This document shows, one piece after another, positions 1-8,436 of a DNA stretch of 64,000 nt. The notes under the pieces were generated by a model, which saw nothing but the letters and a program-made list of their open reading frames with translations, searched no databases and was not told the DNA's origin. The stretch is from positions 174,447 through 238,446 of the forward strand of contig NZ_JARVWW010000011.1 in the NCBI RefSeq assembly GCF_029846715.1, written 5' to 3'. Position 1 is the first letter of the stretch. Every line of letters starts with the position of its first letter. The position numbers were made by a program, and so were the translations under genes. Source of the DNA: Bradyrhizobium nivariense. GTDB lineage: Bacteria > Pseudomonadota > Alphaproteobacteria > Rhizobiales > Xanthobacteraceae.

Positions 1-1
1 T

Positions 2-376
2 CTGATCTGGGCGGTAGTCTCCGCCGCGACCTTGCATCTGTTCGCGGAACGCGCCCTGATTCTTGGCCAGGTCATCGGCAGCATCGCTATCCTGCCCTGG
101 CAGATTGGGGAGTTGCGCAGTGCACTCGAACTCGACCGCAATCGCTTCGCGAAGGTGGTCGGAACCCAGTTCGCAATTCTTGTCCTGGCGAGCATTTCTC
201 TAGCAATAATTGCAGGTTACATTCAGTTCGACAGCGTGCTAAAGCTCACGCTCGGTTCTATGGTTTTCTGTCTGATCACCTGGGCGCTCCAATACTTCCT
301 GGTCCTCGAAAAGCGGCACCGGACTGTATTTCCCGCGGTCGGACAACTGATGGGACTGACATCCAAAAGCAGTTGA
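2..376 (+). CDS. C-terminal part of a membrane protein, probably polysaccharide flippase (truncated by window edge)
   Basis: The frame is open from the first complete codon at the window edge, so the start lies outside. The visible ~124 residues contain three or four hydrophobic helices and end in a short basic tail, as in the last helices of Wzx-type polysaccharide transporters. The stop at 374-376 directly abuts the ATG of the next gene, so it is the upstream member of the plus-strand glycan operon. No diagnostic motif is visible in this fragment; the flippase call rests on topology and context. If correct, the locus has two flippases, the other at 14964-16517. Confidence 0.55.
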   Translation: MIWAVVSAATLHLFAERALILGQVIGSIAILPWQIGELRSALELDRNRFAKVVGTQFAILVLASISLAIIAGYIQFDSVLKLTLGSMVFCLITWALQYFLVLEKRHRTVFPAVGQLMGLTSKSS

Positions 377-1267
377 ATGAACATCCACGCGACAGACACG
401 AAAGCCGTCATCACAAGTTTCGCTCCGGCGTCGTTGTCGGACAAGGCGGCGACCTATGCGCTCGATGCGGCCAGGAGCATCGGCCGTCTCGCAATGCGCC
501 GCATCAAGCGCACTGCCGACGTCGTTGATTCCGAGTACAATCTGACGCACTGGCAGCGAACCCTGTCGGAAAAGGCCTGGACGACGGCTGCAAGCATCGA
601 CGAATTCCTGGTCCCGAACAATCGCGCGCGAGATCTTCGCAAGGTCGACAATCGGATCTGCAGGGTCGCGGCCGACGACTATTACCGCTATCGCGCCAGA
701 GCTCTCGGCGAACTGCTCGCGCGGCACACGGGCGGCGCCACGGAGATCGTCGAGCTCGGCGCGGGCTGCGGCGTCAATCTGCTCTCGCTTCACCTCAACC
801 ATCCCGACTGGAAGCTGCGCGGCTTCGACATCGCGCCGAACGGCATCGCCGCGGGCCGCGAGATCGCGGCGCATTATGGCCTGTCAGACCGGATATCGCT
901 CGACAGGATTGATCTGACCGACGGCAACGACGCAAACTATTCCGCCATCAGGGATCAGGTCGTCTTCACCTATTTCTGCATCGAGCAGATTCCGTATGAC
1001 GTGCGCAAGGTGGTGGACAACATCATCGCGGCGAGGCCCAAGCGCATCATCAACATCGAGCCGACGACGGAGCTGCTGAATCTGTCGAGTCCGCGCGATA
1101 TCGTCAGCTTCCTCTACATCCGCTCAGTCGACTACCAGACGAAGCTGTTCTCGACGCTCGACGATTACGAGCGGCAGGGCCGCGTCCGCATCTTGGCACG
1201 TGAACGGATGCCGTTCGCGCCGACGATCCACAATGATGGCTTTTTGTATTGCTGGGAGCCCACATGA
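377..1267 (+). CDS. Class I SAM-dependent methyltransferase
   Basis: A 296-residue protein with the SAM-binding glycine motif ELGAGCG at about residues 125-131, followed by an acidic strand-2 end (GFDIAPNG, about 150-157), the hallmarks of the Rossmann-fold methyltransferases. No signal peptide is evident, so it should act in the cytoplasm, probably on a nucleotide sugar or lipid-linked glycan given its neighbours. It starts immediately after the upstream stop and overlaps the next gene by ATGA at 1264-1267, implying translational coupling with the following oxygenase. The acceptor cannot be read from the sequence. Confidence 0.75.
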   Translation: MNIHATDTKAVITSFAPASLSDKAATYALDAARSIGRLAMRRIKRTADVVDSEYNLTHWQRTLSEKAWTTAASIDEFLVPNNRARDLRKVDNRICRVAADDYYRYRARALGELLARHTGGATEIVELGAGCGVNLLSLHLNHPDWKLRGFDIAPNGIAAGREIAAHYGLSDRISLDRIDLTDGNDANYSAIRDQVVFTYFCIEQIPYDVRKVVDNIIAARPKRIINIEPTTELLNLSSPRDIVSFLYIRSVDYQTKLFSTLDDYERQGRVRILARERMPFAPTIHNDGFLYCWEPT

Positions 1268-2196
1268 CAACCATCAACACGACGGCTGATCGGCCTGCGC
1301 CGAAGAAGGCGAAGATCAGCCAGTTCCGCCGCCTGTTGTGGCACGTCAACCGCACCGATCTCGGATGGGTGCTCAAGGCGGCCCTGACCAGTCTGCAATT
1401 GCCGGCACGCGCCAAGCGTGTCGCGCTCCTGAAGCAGCTTCCGACCAAGCCCGAATGGGCCGAGGCGAGCCGCAAGCTCGACGAGGACGGTTACGTCGAC
1501 GTGTCCGCGCTGGTCGATCGCAGCCTGGCGGAAGCCGTCGCTTCGTTCGCCGACGGCAAGGTGAACCGCCTCAACGAGCTCGTCGGCCAGCAGAAGGAAC
1601 GGCACAAATCGTTCTGGGTCAGCCTGCTGGACGAGGACCTCGTCAACGGCGCCTTTGCGACCGACCATCCCTTCGTGCGCAACGCCCTGCAGCCGGCTGC
1701 GCTGCGCATCATCGGCGATTTCATGCACGACCTGCCGCAATTGTCGGACGTGGTGCTGACGTTGTCGCAACCAAGTCCGAACCAGGCGTTAAGCTTCTCC
1801 CAGTTGTGGCATCTCGATCACGACGACAAGCGCGTCTGCAAGCTCTTCATCTACCTGACCGATGTGCGGGACACCGCCGACGGCCCGTTCACTTTCATTC
1901 CGGCCGGACCGTCGAAGCCATTCCGCAACACGCTCAAGAGCCACATGAGCGACGCGCAGGTGTTCGCCAAGACAGGTCCTGACGCGGTCAAGGAAATGAT
2001 CGCGCCCCGCCTGTCGTGCTTCATCGTCAACACGGCCCGCTGCCTGCACATGGGAAGCCGGATCCAGTCGGATCACAGCCGCCTGCTGTACACGGCAACC
2101 TACATTCAGCAGCCGCGCATCTATCCCGAACCGCCGGCGCGCTTCCGCGCGGCGGGCGCCCTGACGGACCTCGAGCGCAGCGTGATGCGGCTCTGA
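1264..2196 (+). CDS. 2-oxoglutarate/Fe(II) oxygenase, phytanoyl-CoA dioxygenase-like
   Basis: ATG at 1264 is preferred over an upstream TTG at 1249 because it gives a 4-base ATGA overlap with the methyltransferase. The protein has 310 residues. The iron facial triad is visible as WHLD (His183 and Asp185) and a distal His262 in CLHMG, followed by an Arg about ten residues later (SRLLYT) that would bind 2-oxoglutarate. This fits the double-stranded beta-helix hydroxylases. In a glycan operon it may hydroxylate a sugar or lipid substituent; that role is inference. Family membership is fairly secure, the substrate is unknown. Confidence 0.72.
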   Translation: MTTINTTADRPAPKKAKISQFRRLLWHVNRTDLGWVLKAALTSLQLPARAKRVALLKQLPTKPEWAEASRKLDEDGYVDVSALVDRSLAEAVASFADGKVNRLNELVGQQKERHKSFWVSLLDEDLVNGAFATDHPFVRNALQPAALRIIGDFMHDLPQLSDVVLTLSQPSPNQALSFSQLWHLDHDDKRVCKLFIYLTDVRDTADGPFTFIPAGPSKPFRNTLKSHMSDAQVFAKTGPDAVKEMIAPRLSCFIVNTARCLHMGSRIQSDHSRLLYTATYIQQPRIYPEPPARFRAAGALTDLERSVMRL

Positions 2197-2221
2197 CACG
2201 GACCTGCCGGGAGCTCACATC

Positions 2222-3610
2222 TTGCGCATAGGCCTGGTGGTCGATCACCCCAAGCGTGACCTGCCGGGCGCAGTCATGCTCGGTTATCAACTCGCGCGGC
2301 GCGGCGTTTCCGTCGTGCTGGTACCGATGTACGAGCAGGCGGTCGATGTGCCACGGCTCGGGCTCGACGCGCTGGTGGTCAACTACGCACGTCCCGTCAA
2401 TCTCGACCTGATGCGCAGCTTCGCCAAGGCCGGCCTAGCACTGTACGTGCTCGATACCGAAGGCGGCGTGCTCGCGGAAAAGGGCGGCAACTCGCCGCCG
2501 GCGATGGCCGCGCACATCAAGGACAGCGGCTACGCCGACATCCTGGCGGGCTATTTCTTCTGGGGCAGCCGGCTGCACGACGCCTTCCTGACGGCCGGAA
2601 CCATGCCGCCTGAGCAGCTTCACCTCACCGGTTGCCCGCGCTTCGATTTTGCGGCGCCACGCTGGCGCGCGCTGCTCGACGGCGAGCCGCACGGCTATCT
2701 GCTCGTCAACGCCAACTTTCCGCTGGTCAATTCGCGCTTCACCGGCAAGCCGGGCGGGGAGCGCGAGGCGATGGTGCGGGCCGGTTGGGACGGCGCTTAT
2801 GTCGATCGCTTCATTGCGGACCTGAAGCAGGTCTTCACGAACTATCTCGCCGAGATCGAGCGGCTCGCCGCAGCGCGGCCGGACCGGCACATTCTCGTGC
2901 GTCCGCATCCCTTCGAGAGCGACGACGTCTATCGCAATGCGCTCTCGCGCCATGCCAACGTCGTGATCGACGGCACCGGCAGCGTGCTCGACCGCATCCG
3001 CAATGCGGCCGCGGTCGTCCATCTCAACTGCGGGACGGCCGTCGAATCGGTATTGCTCGGAAAGCTGCCGCTCCAGCTCGAATATTTGAACACACCGACC
3101 ACGGCGGGCCATGCCGGCCTGCCCGCGCGCGTGAGCCGGCAGGTGACCTCGTTCGACGAGCTGCTTGGTGCGATCGACCACGTCGAGCGCGAGACCGGGA
3201 CCTTCGACTTCGCCGGCGTTCACGCCGCAGACATCGAGGCTTTCTTCCATCGCAACGATGGACAGGCCGCTGAACGAGTAGCCGACGTCCTGACCCACGC
3301 GACCGGCTCCCGCCGGCCTTACGTGTCGCTGCTTGCGACCGTGAAGGGCACGCGCGCCAAGCCGAGCCTCGGTCAGATCGTCAAGGGCGCCGCGAGCGCC
3401 GCGCTCGGCTCGGCCGTCACCGAGCGGTTGCGCAGCCGGTTCAATCCAGCCCGGCGCGACAAGCGGATCGAGCCGGCCTTCGTCAAAACCCTGCTTCAGC
3501 GGATCGCAGCTCATGATTGCGCGAGCCCGTCGCGATTCGCGGCGCGACGCGCGCATTGCGCGACGACGGGCTTGCCGCTCGCGAGCATTGCGATCGAACA
3601 GGTCCAATAG
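2222..3610 (+). CDS. Surface-carbohydrate biosynthesis protein, GT-B/glycerophosphotransferase-like
   Basis: Starts at TTG 2222 with a GGGAG ribosome site about 9 bases upstream; 462 residues. The N-terminus is a Rossmann-like strand (RIGLVVDHP), and the C-terminal half has RPHPF (about 230) and a CGTAVESVLLGKLPL segment (about 273-287), the arrangement seen in CDP-glycerol transferases and capsule synthesis KpsS-like proteins, where this loop binds the nucleotide. It is followed 4 bases later by a second protein of similar architecture, suggesting tandem transferases on one glycan. The last ~80 residues are basic and poorly conserved in appearance. Donor and acceptor are unknown. Confidence 0.58.
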   Translation: MRIGLVVDHPKRDLPGAVMLGYQLARRGVSVVLVPMYEQAVDVPRLGLDALVVNYARPVNLDLMRSFAKAGLALYVLDTEGGVLAEKGGNSPPAMAAHIKDSGYADILAGYFFWGSRLHDAFLTAGTMPPEQLHLTGCPRFDFAAPRWRALLDGEPHGYLLVNANFPLVNSRFTGKPGGEREAMVRAGWDGAYVDRFIADLKQVFTNYLAEIERLAAARPDRHILVRPHPFESDDVYRNALSRHANVVIDGTGSVLDRIRNAAAVVHLNCGTAVESVLLGKLPLQLEYLNTPTTAGHAGLPARVSRQVTSFDELLGAIDHVERETGTFDFAGVHAADIEAFFHRNDGQAAERVADVLTHATGSRRPYVSLLATVKGTRAKPSLGQIVKGAASAALGSAVTERLRSRFNPARRDKRIEPAFVKTLLQRIAAHDCASPSRFAARRAHCATTGLPLASIAIEQVQ

Positions 3611-3614
3611 AGCC

Positions 3615-5018
3615 ATGACCACATCTGCAAAGACCATTCTCATCACCACGCTTGCCGAATACCAGACCCGCTTCTGGATTCCGGTCGCGCAGCGGGTGCG
3701 CGCGGCAGGCCATGATGTCGAGTTGCTCGCCTTCGACGATCGCAGCGCCGAGATTTCGGCCGCTGCTGGCGTGCCGGTCACGAACATGTACCGCGACGGC
3801 CTCAAGGCCGGCCCTGCACCCGACGACCGCAAGGCGTTCGACGCGCGCGTTGCTGCCTACGGACTCGACGGGACAAATTTCCTGTTCAGCCATGAGCGCT
3901 TCACTTTCGGCATCCGCGACACGGCCGCGTTGCGCCGGCGCTTCATGATCTATGCCAACGCCATGGAGGCGCTGCTTGACCGGCTGGAGGCGCAAGGCAC
4001 GCGCGTCGAGCTGGTGCAGGAGCTCGGCGGCTTTCTCTCCGTCATCGCGAGCTTCTACGCCGCAAGGCGCCGCAACATCCGCAACTGGTTCATCGAGCCG
4101 TCGTTCTTCCGCGGCCGGATGTATTTTACGCCCGACAGTCTCGCAGCTCCCGACGTGATGCCGGCGGCGGCAGACACGGTATCATCAGAGGTGCGCGCCT
4201 ATCTGGACGACACGCTGACGCAGCGTGCGATCGTCATCCCCAAGAAGGACCAGCACCATTATTCGGCGGCCTTCAAGAAGGTCGTCAACCTGCGCAATGC
4301 CCATCGTCTTGCCGAAAAACTCTGGGACCAGTTCGCGCTCGGCAAGCACCAGGAGTTCGGGCACAATCTGCGCCACGCGCGAGTTCATGCGGCAATGGCG
4401 CTCAACGCGACGCGGCTGCGCAAGCTCTATCGTCCGCTCCCTGAGACGCCCTTCGTCTACTATCCCTTCCACGTCCCGGCCGACATGGCGCTAACGCTGC
4501 GCTCGCCGGATTATCTCGACCAGGTCGCCACCGTCGACTTCCTGCTGCGCACGATCCCGGATTCGCATGTGCTCGTGGTCAAGGAACATCCCGCCCAGAT
4601 CGGCGCGATCGCGGCTTCGCGCCTGTTCGAGCTCGCGCGCCGGTTCGACAATTTCGTGCTGCTGCCGCCGCAGACCAACAATTACACCGTGCTCAATCGC
4701 GCTGACGCCGTCATCTCCGTCAACAGCAAGTCGGGCGCCGAAGCGCTGCTGCTCGGCAAGCCTGTCGTTGTGATGGGCGATGCGTTCTACAGATCCTGCC
4801 CGCTGGTATATGCGGTCGACCGACTGGCCGACGTGCCGGCGCGGCTGCGCGAAGCGCTTTCCGCCGGGCCGTTCGATCCGGCCAGGGGGGCGCCCTATTT
4901 CGAGTCTGCCTGGCGCCGGTCATATCCGGGCGAGCTTTATATCGGCGATCCCAATCTGCTCGACACGTTTGCGGCCTCCTTGCGCGCGGCAATCGCCGAG
5001 CCCGCCGGTACGAACTGA
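3615..5018 (+). CDS. Capsule polysaccharide biosynthesis-type transferase (KpsS/KpsC-like)
   Basis: An upstream in-frame start exists at 3513, but it would overlap the previous gene by about 100 bases; ATG 3615 lies 4 bases after that stop. The 467-residue protein has VVKEHP (about 321-326) and SGAEALLLGKPVVVMG (about 373-388), typical of the capsule-synthesis transferase family that builds the Kdo linker or related sugar-phosphate linkages. No membrane helices are obvious, so it is cytosolic or peripheral. It is coupled with the similar protein upstream and with the GT2 enzyme 11 bases downstream. The exact linkage made is not deducible. Confidence 0.62.
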   Translation: MTTSAKTILITTLAEYQTRFWIPVAQRVRAAGHDVELLAFDDRSAEISAAAGVPVTNMYRDGLKAGPAPDDRKAFDARVAAYGLDGTNFLFSHERFTFGIRDTAALRRRFMIYANAMEALLDRLEAQGTRVELVQELGGFLSVIASFYAARRRNIRNWFIEPSFFRGRMYFTPDSLAAPDVMPAAADTVSSEVRAYLDDTLTQRAIVIPKKDQHHYSAAFKKVVNLRNAHRLAEKLWDQFALGKHQEFGHNLRHARVHAAMALNATRLRKLYRPLPETPFVYYPFHVPADMALTLRSPDYLDQVATVDFLLRTIPDSHVLVVKEHPAQIGAIAASRLFELARRFDNFVLLPPQTNNYTVLNRADAVISVNSKSGAEALLLGKPVVVMGDAFYRSCPLVYAVDRLADVPARLREALSAGPFDPARGAPYFESAWRRSYPGELYIGDPNLLDTFAASLRAAIAEPAGTN

Positions 5019-5029
5019 ACGGACCCATC

Positions 5030-5779
5030 ATGCCGCTCGTCTCGATCATCACACCGTCCTGGAACGTCGAAGGCCTGATCGAGGAGACGATCCGCTCGGT
5101 GCAGGACCAGACATTCGCCGATTGGGAGCTCTTGATCGCGGACGACTGCTCGACCGACGGGACGCCGGCGATCATCGCGGCGATCGGCGAGCGCGATCCC
5201 CGCGTCAAGCTGCTCCGGCAGGCCCAAAATGGCGGCCCGGCGCTCGCCCGCCAGGCCGCGATTGACGCCGCGCAGGGCCGCTATCTGGCCTTCCTCGACA
5301 GCGACGATCTGTGGCTGCCGGGGAAGCTCGAGCGCCAGCTCGCCTTCGCCCGGGAGAAGCAGGCCGCCCTCAGCTACACCGCGTTCCGCCGCATCGACGA
5401 GAGCAACACGGTCACCGGACGGCTGATCGAGGTGCCGGCCTCGCTCACCTATGGCCAGCTCCTGGAGAACACCGCGATCGCGACGCTGACCGCGATGGTC
5501 GACCGCGAGATCGCCGGTCCCATCGCGATGAAGAACGAGGGCTACGACGATTTCTGCCTGTGGCTCTCGATCCTCAAGCGCGGCCATACCGCATACGGCC
5601 TCAACGAGGACCTTGCGCGCTACCGCGTCAGGGGCTCGTCGGTCTCCAGCCGCCCGGCGCGCTCCGCCAAATGGGTCTGGCAGATCTACCGCAACGTCGA
5701 ACGCCTCTCCGTGATCAGATCGGCCTGGTGCTTTGCCCATTGGGGTGCGCGGGCCTGGCTGAAACGGCGGGAATTCTAG
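5030..5779 (+). CDS. Family 2 glycosyltransferase
   Basis: A compact 249-residue GT-A enzyme. The N-terminus SIITPSWNVE is the nucleotide-binding strand, IADDCSTDGT (about 39-48) is the first acidic motif, and LDSDDLW (about 89-95) contains the metal-binding DxD. These are the standard GT2 signatures. It lacks transmembrane helices, so it should transfer a sugar on the cytoplasmic face to a lipid carrier-linked intermediate. It follows the KpsS-like gene by 11 bases. The sugar is unknown; the downstream UDP-xylose synthase makes pentose transfer one possibility. Confidence 0.86.
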   Translation: MPLVSIITPSWNVEGLIEETIRSVQDQTFADWELLIADDCSTDGTPAIIAAIGERDPRVKLLRQAQNGGPALARQAAIDAAQGRYLAFLDSDDLWLPGKLERQLAFAREKQAALSYTAFRRIDESNTVTGRLIEVPASLTYGQLLENTAIATLTAMVDREIAGPIAMKNEGYDDFCLWLSILKRGHTAYGLNEDLARYRVRGSSVSSRPARSAKWVWQIYRNVERLSVIRSAWCFAHWGARAWLKRREF

Positions 5780-5801
5780 CCAGCGCCCCCCCCACAAAAA
5801 T

Positions 5802-5826
5802 CGCGAAAACAACCCCATGCACAGTA
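5802..5826. repeat. 25-bp dispersed intergenic repeat, copy 1
   Basis: A 25-base string beginning cgcgaaaacaacccc and ending gcacagta recurs without mismatch at 32143-32167. Both copies are intergenic and preceded by an A-rich run. Here it lies in the 149-base gap between the GT2 gene and the UDP-xylose synthase gene. Its function is unknown. Confidence 0.85.
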
Positions 5827-5928
5827 TAGGTATTTAGATACCTTGGACCAAGGCATTTGGCTATTGGCGAGTCCGGCCGTTGCCGATACCACTCAGCGCG
5901 CTCCGCCGCGGATAATCTGGAACCGATC

Positions 5929-6891
5929 ATGCCGTTTGAAAGCTACAAGAACAGCCGCATCCTCGTGACCGGAGGCGCCGGCTTCATCGGATCGCACCTC
6001 TGCGAGAGGCTGCTCGATACGGGGGCCGAGGTGGTGTCTGCCGACAATTACTTCACCGGCAGCCGGCGCAATATCGCCCATCTGATCGCAAATCCGCTGT
6101 TCGAGGCGGTCCGGCACGACGTCACCTTCCCGCTCTACATCGAGGTCGACGCGATCTTCAACCTGGCCTGCCCGGCCTCGCCGATCCACTACCAGCGCGA
6201 TCCCGTACAGACCACCAAGACCTCGGTGCACGGCGCCATCAACATGCTCGGCCTCGCCAAGCGGCTCAAGGCGCGCATCTTCCAGGCCTCCACCAGCGAG
6301 GTCTATGGCGATCCGCTGATCCATCCCCAGACCGAGGACTATTGGGGCAACGTCAACCCGATCGGCATCCGCTCCTGCTACGACGAAGGCAAGCGCTGCG
6401 CCGAAACGCTGTTCTTCGACTATTGGCGCCAGCACGGCCTACCGATCAAGGTCGCGCGCATCTTCAACACCTACGGCCCACGCATGCAGCCCAATGACGG
6501 GCGCGTGGTGTCGTCCTTCATCGTCCAGGCACTCAAGGGCGAGCCGATCACCGTGTTCGGCGACGGCGGGCAGACCCGTTCGTTCTGCTATGTCGACGAT
6601 CTCGTCGAAGCCATCATGCGGCTGATGGCGACCGGCGAGGACATCACCGGACCGATCAACATCGGCAACAATTCCGAGTTCACCATCCGCGAGCTCGCCG
6701 AGAAGGTGATCAAGCTCACCGGCTCGCGCTCGCAACTGATCTTCCAGCCGCTGCCGCAGGACGATCCGCGCCAGCGCCAGCCCGACCTGACCAAGGCAAG
6801 GGCCGCGCTGGACTGGGAGCCGAAGGTCGCGCTCGAGGACGGGCTGAAGGAGACGATCGCCTATTTCAAGCGTACGCTTGAGCTGGCCTGA
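5929..6891 (+). CDS. uxs: UDP-glucuronate decarboxylase (UDP-xylose synthase)
   Basis: ATG 5929 is chosen over an upstream in-frame start at 5857 because the family begins just before the Rossmann motif; this gives 320 residues, the usual length. Visible features are TGGAGFIGSH (NAD binding, about 13-22), the ACPASP segment typical of UXS enzymes, STSEVYGDP with the catalytic Ser/Thr, and Tyr151-x3-Lys155 (YDEGK). It should convert UDP-glucuronate to UDP-xylose with bound NAD, supplying xylose to the adjacent glycosyltransferases. It ends the plus-strand glycan operon and converges with the O-antigen ligase gene 82 bases away. Confidence 0.88.
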   Translation: MPFESYKNSRILVTGGAGFIGSHLCERLLDTGAEVVSADNYFTGSRRNIAHLIANPLFEAVRHDVTFPLYIEVDAIFNLACPASPIHYQRDPVQTTKTSVHGAINMLGLAKRLKARIFQASTSEVYGDPLIHPQTEDYWGNVNPIGIRSCYDEGKRCAETLFFDYWRQHGLPIKVARIFNTYGPRMQPNDGRVVSSFIVQALKGEPITVFGDGGQTRSFCYVDDLVEAIMRLMATGEDITGPINIGNNSEFTIRELAEKVIKLTGSRSQLIFQPLPQDDPRQRQPDLTKARAALDWEPKVALEDGLKETIAYFKRTLELA

Positions 6892-6973
6892 TCCAACTCA
6901 CACCTTTCGTCGGCCGCAAGCGAGCGTCCGCAATGAGCGCACCGCCAGAGGTGGGTTACGGCCGGGGCATCGG

Positions 6974-8161
6974 CTACGGGCCGGCGAGAGGATACGGTTG
7001 ACCGGTTAGCTCGTGCCCGTCATTCTGCGGCAGCCCAACCGCCCAGCCCATAAATCCAAACAGTAGCGCCGAGTTCGTCATCGAGCCGCTCATCAAAAAC
7101 TCAATCCCGACGAATACCAGGCCAGCAAACACAAAGGACGCGGCGGCATCAGAGCGCGCACGCTTTGCTACCGACATCAAAGCCGAAATAAACGCAGCAG
7201 CCAAAAGCAGCGCTGCGGCAACACCAACCTCGACTGCGACTTGCAGTACAACGTTGTGCGGCTCCGTCTTGTAGCAAGATTGTTGAGCGAACGTTCCGAT
7301 ACCCTGGCCGAGAAGACCAACCTTCGGCAACAGATTCAAGGCTTCCTTTGTGAGTATGATTCGAATCGCAAAGGTATCCTCGGTATCGCACGCCACGACC
7401 GGCTTCTGCGTGTTCTCCAGGACAAGCCCGATGATCTTGCCGGACATCGCGGGACGAGCAGCCAAACCAATGACAATGCTCAGACACACTACGCCGGCTA
7501 CCGCAATCTGGCGCCGGCTGCCCATCCTGGCCGTCGCAACCAGCGTGAGAGCCAAGGCGATGAAAGGGTGCCGCACCATTGCTGCGGCAAACACGAACGC
7601 AGGCAAGGCGATCAATCCGCCGACAACACGCCATTGCAGCGACGATAAGTTCATCGAAAGGAAAGCAAAGACCAGGAAGCACCACGTCAGCGAAAACACG
7701 GTCGGACCTTCGTGGAAGCCCAGAACCAGCGGCTTGTACTCGCCGCTCCGGTCGTAAACCACCGCCCAAGCCGTCAGCAGGGTCCCGACCAAAACGAGCG
7801 CTGCCGTGATGTAAGAGAAGCGCGAGAGATCAAAACGATGACCCACGGCCCGGAACGCGGGATAGGCGGCCATCGAAAGGGCGAGCAGCGCATAGTCGCG
7901 ATCATTCGTCGTTCGACCGTTGACCACAACCGACGCCACCATGAGCGCCGCCAATGCAGCGAACAAATAGTCTGCTGGTAGCGGCCGAAACTTCCTCGAT
8001 ATGACGAGCAGCGGCGCGATCATGACAGCCGCAGTTATGGCTGCATGGCCCTTCGTGCCACTCATGCCATACAAGAGGATAAGGACTGAGTTAGTTGAGA
8101 TCCAAACCGCTATGGCTGCGTTCGTCAACCAGGTCTTCGTCATCGGTTTGATCGCTGACAC
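6974..8161 (-). CDS. O-antigen ligase/polymerase-like membrane protein (Wzy/WaaL fold)
   Basis: A 395-residue polytopic protein with roughly ten or more hydrophobic segments. A large periplasmic loop between about residues 240 and 300 holds several cysteines and ends in PHNVVLQVAVEVG (about 301-313), which matches the HN...E.G pattern of the O-antigen ligase family. Such proteins polymerise lipid-linked repeat units or attach the polymer to lipid A in the inner membrane, on the periplasmic side. It is the last gene of the minus-strand operon, separated from the GT4 gene by 275 bases. Ligase and polymerase cannot be told apart from sequence alone. Confidence 0.78.
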   Translation of the reverse strand: MSAIKPMTKTWLTNAAIAVWISTNSVLILLYGMSGTKGHAAITAAVMIAPLLVISRKFRPLPADYLFAALAALMVASVVVNGRTTNDRDYALLALSMAAYPAFRAVGHRFDLSRFSYITAALVLVGTLLTAWAVVYDRSGEYKPLVLGFHEGPTVFSLTWCFLVFAFLSMNLSSLQWRVVGGLIALPAFVFAAAMVRHPFIALALTLVATARMGSRRQIAVAGVVCLSIVIGLAARPAMSGKIIGLVLENTQKPVVACDTEDTFAIRIILTKEALNLLPKVGLLGQGIGTFAQQSCYKTEPHNVVLQVAVEVGVAAALLLAAAFISALMSVAKRARSDAAASFVFAGLVFVGIEFLMSGSMTNSALLFGFMGWAVGLPQNDGHELTGQPYPLAGP

Positions 8162-8242
8162 CCGATCGCCGCCGAGACGATCAATAAGCCTGTCGTTGTG
8201 ACGAGAGGTGCAAAAAGCCCAATGGCATCGATATCATCATGA

Positions 8243-8436
8243 CTACAACTGAGCAAGCACCGACGCGTTACTGCGCGTATCTGCTAGCACTGCGGCATAA
8301 ACTTGTAAATATCGTTGCCAAACCTCAACCGAGCAGGCCTGGATCGGCGCGAATTCGTCGAGCACCGAAGGGTTCGGTCGCTCCGACAATCGTGGCCGTG
8401 CGACCAGGCCGCGCGCATCCACGCTTCCAATCAGGC
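8243..8436 (-). pseudogene. Possible C-terminal remnant of a glycosyltransferase
   Basis: Reading the minus strand beyond the GT4 stop at 8437, a short frame ending at 8243 encodes about 58 residues. Its last part (VEVWQRYLQVYAAVLADTR) resembles the helix that closes many GT-B glycosyltransferases. There is no upstream catalytic part and no good ribosome site. In an otherwise gapless operon this 275-base interval is unusual, so a decayed gene tail is plausible, but chance cannot be excluded. Confidence 0.22.
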
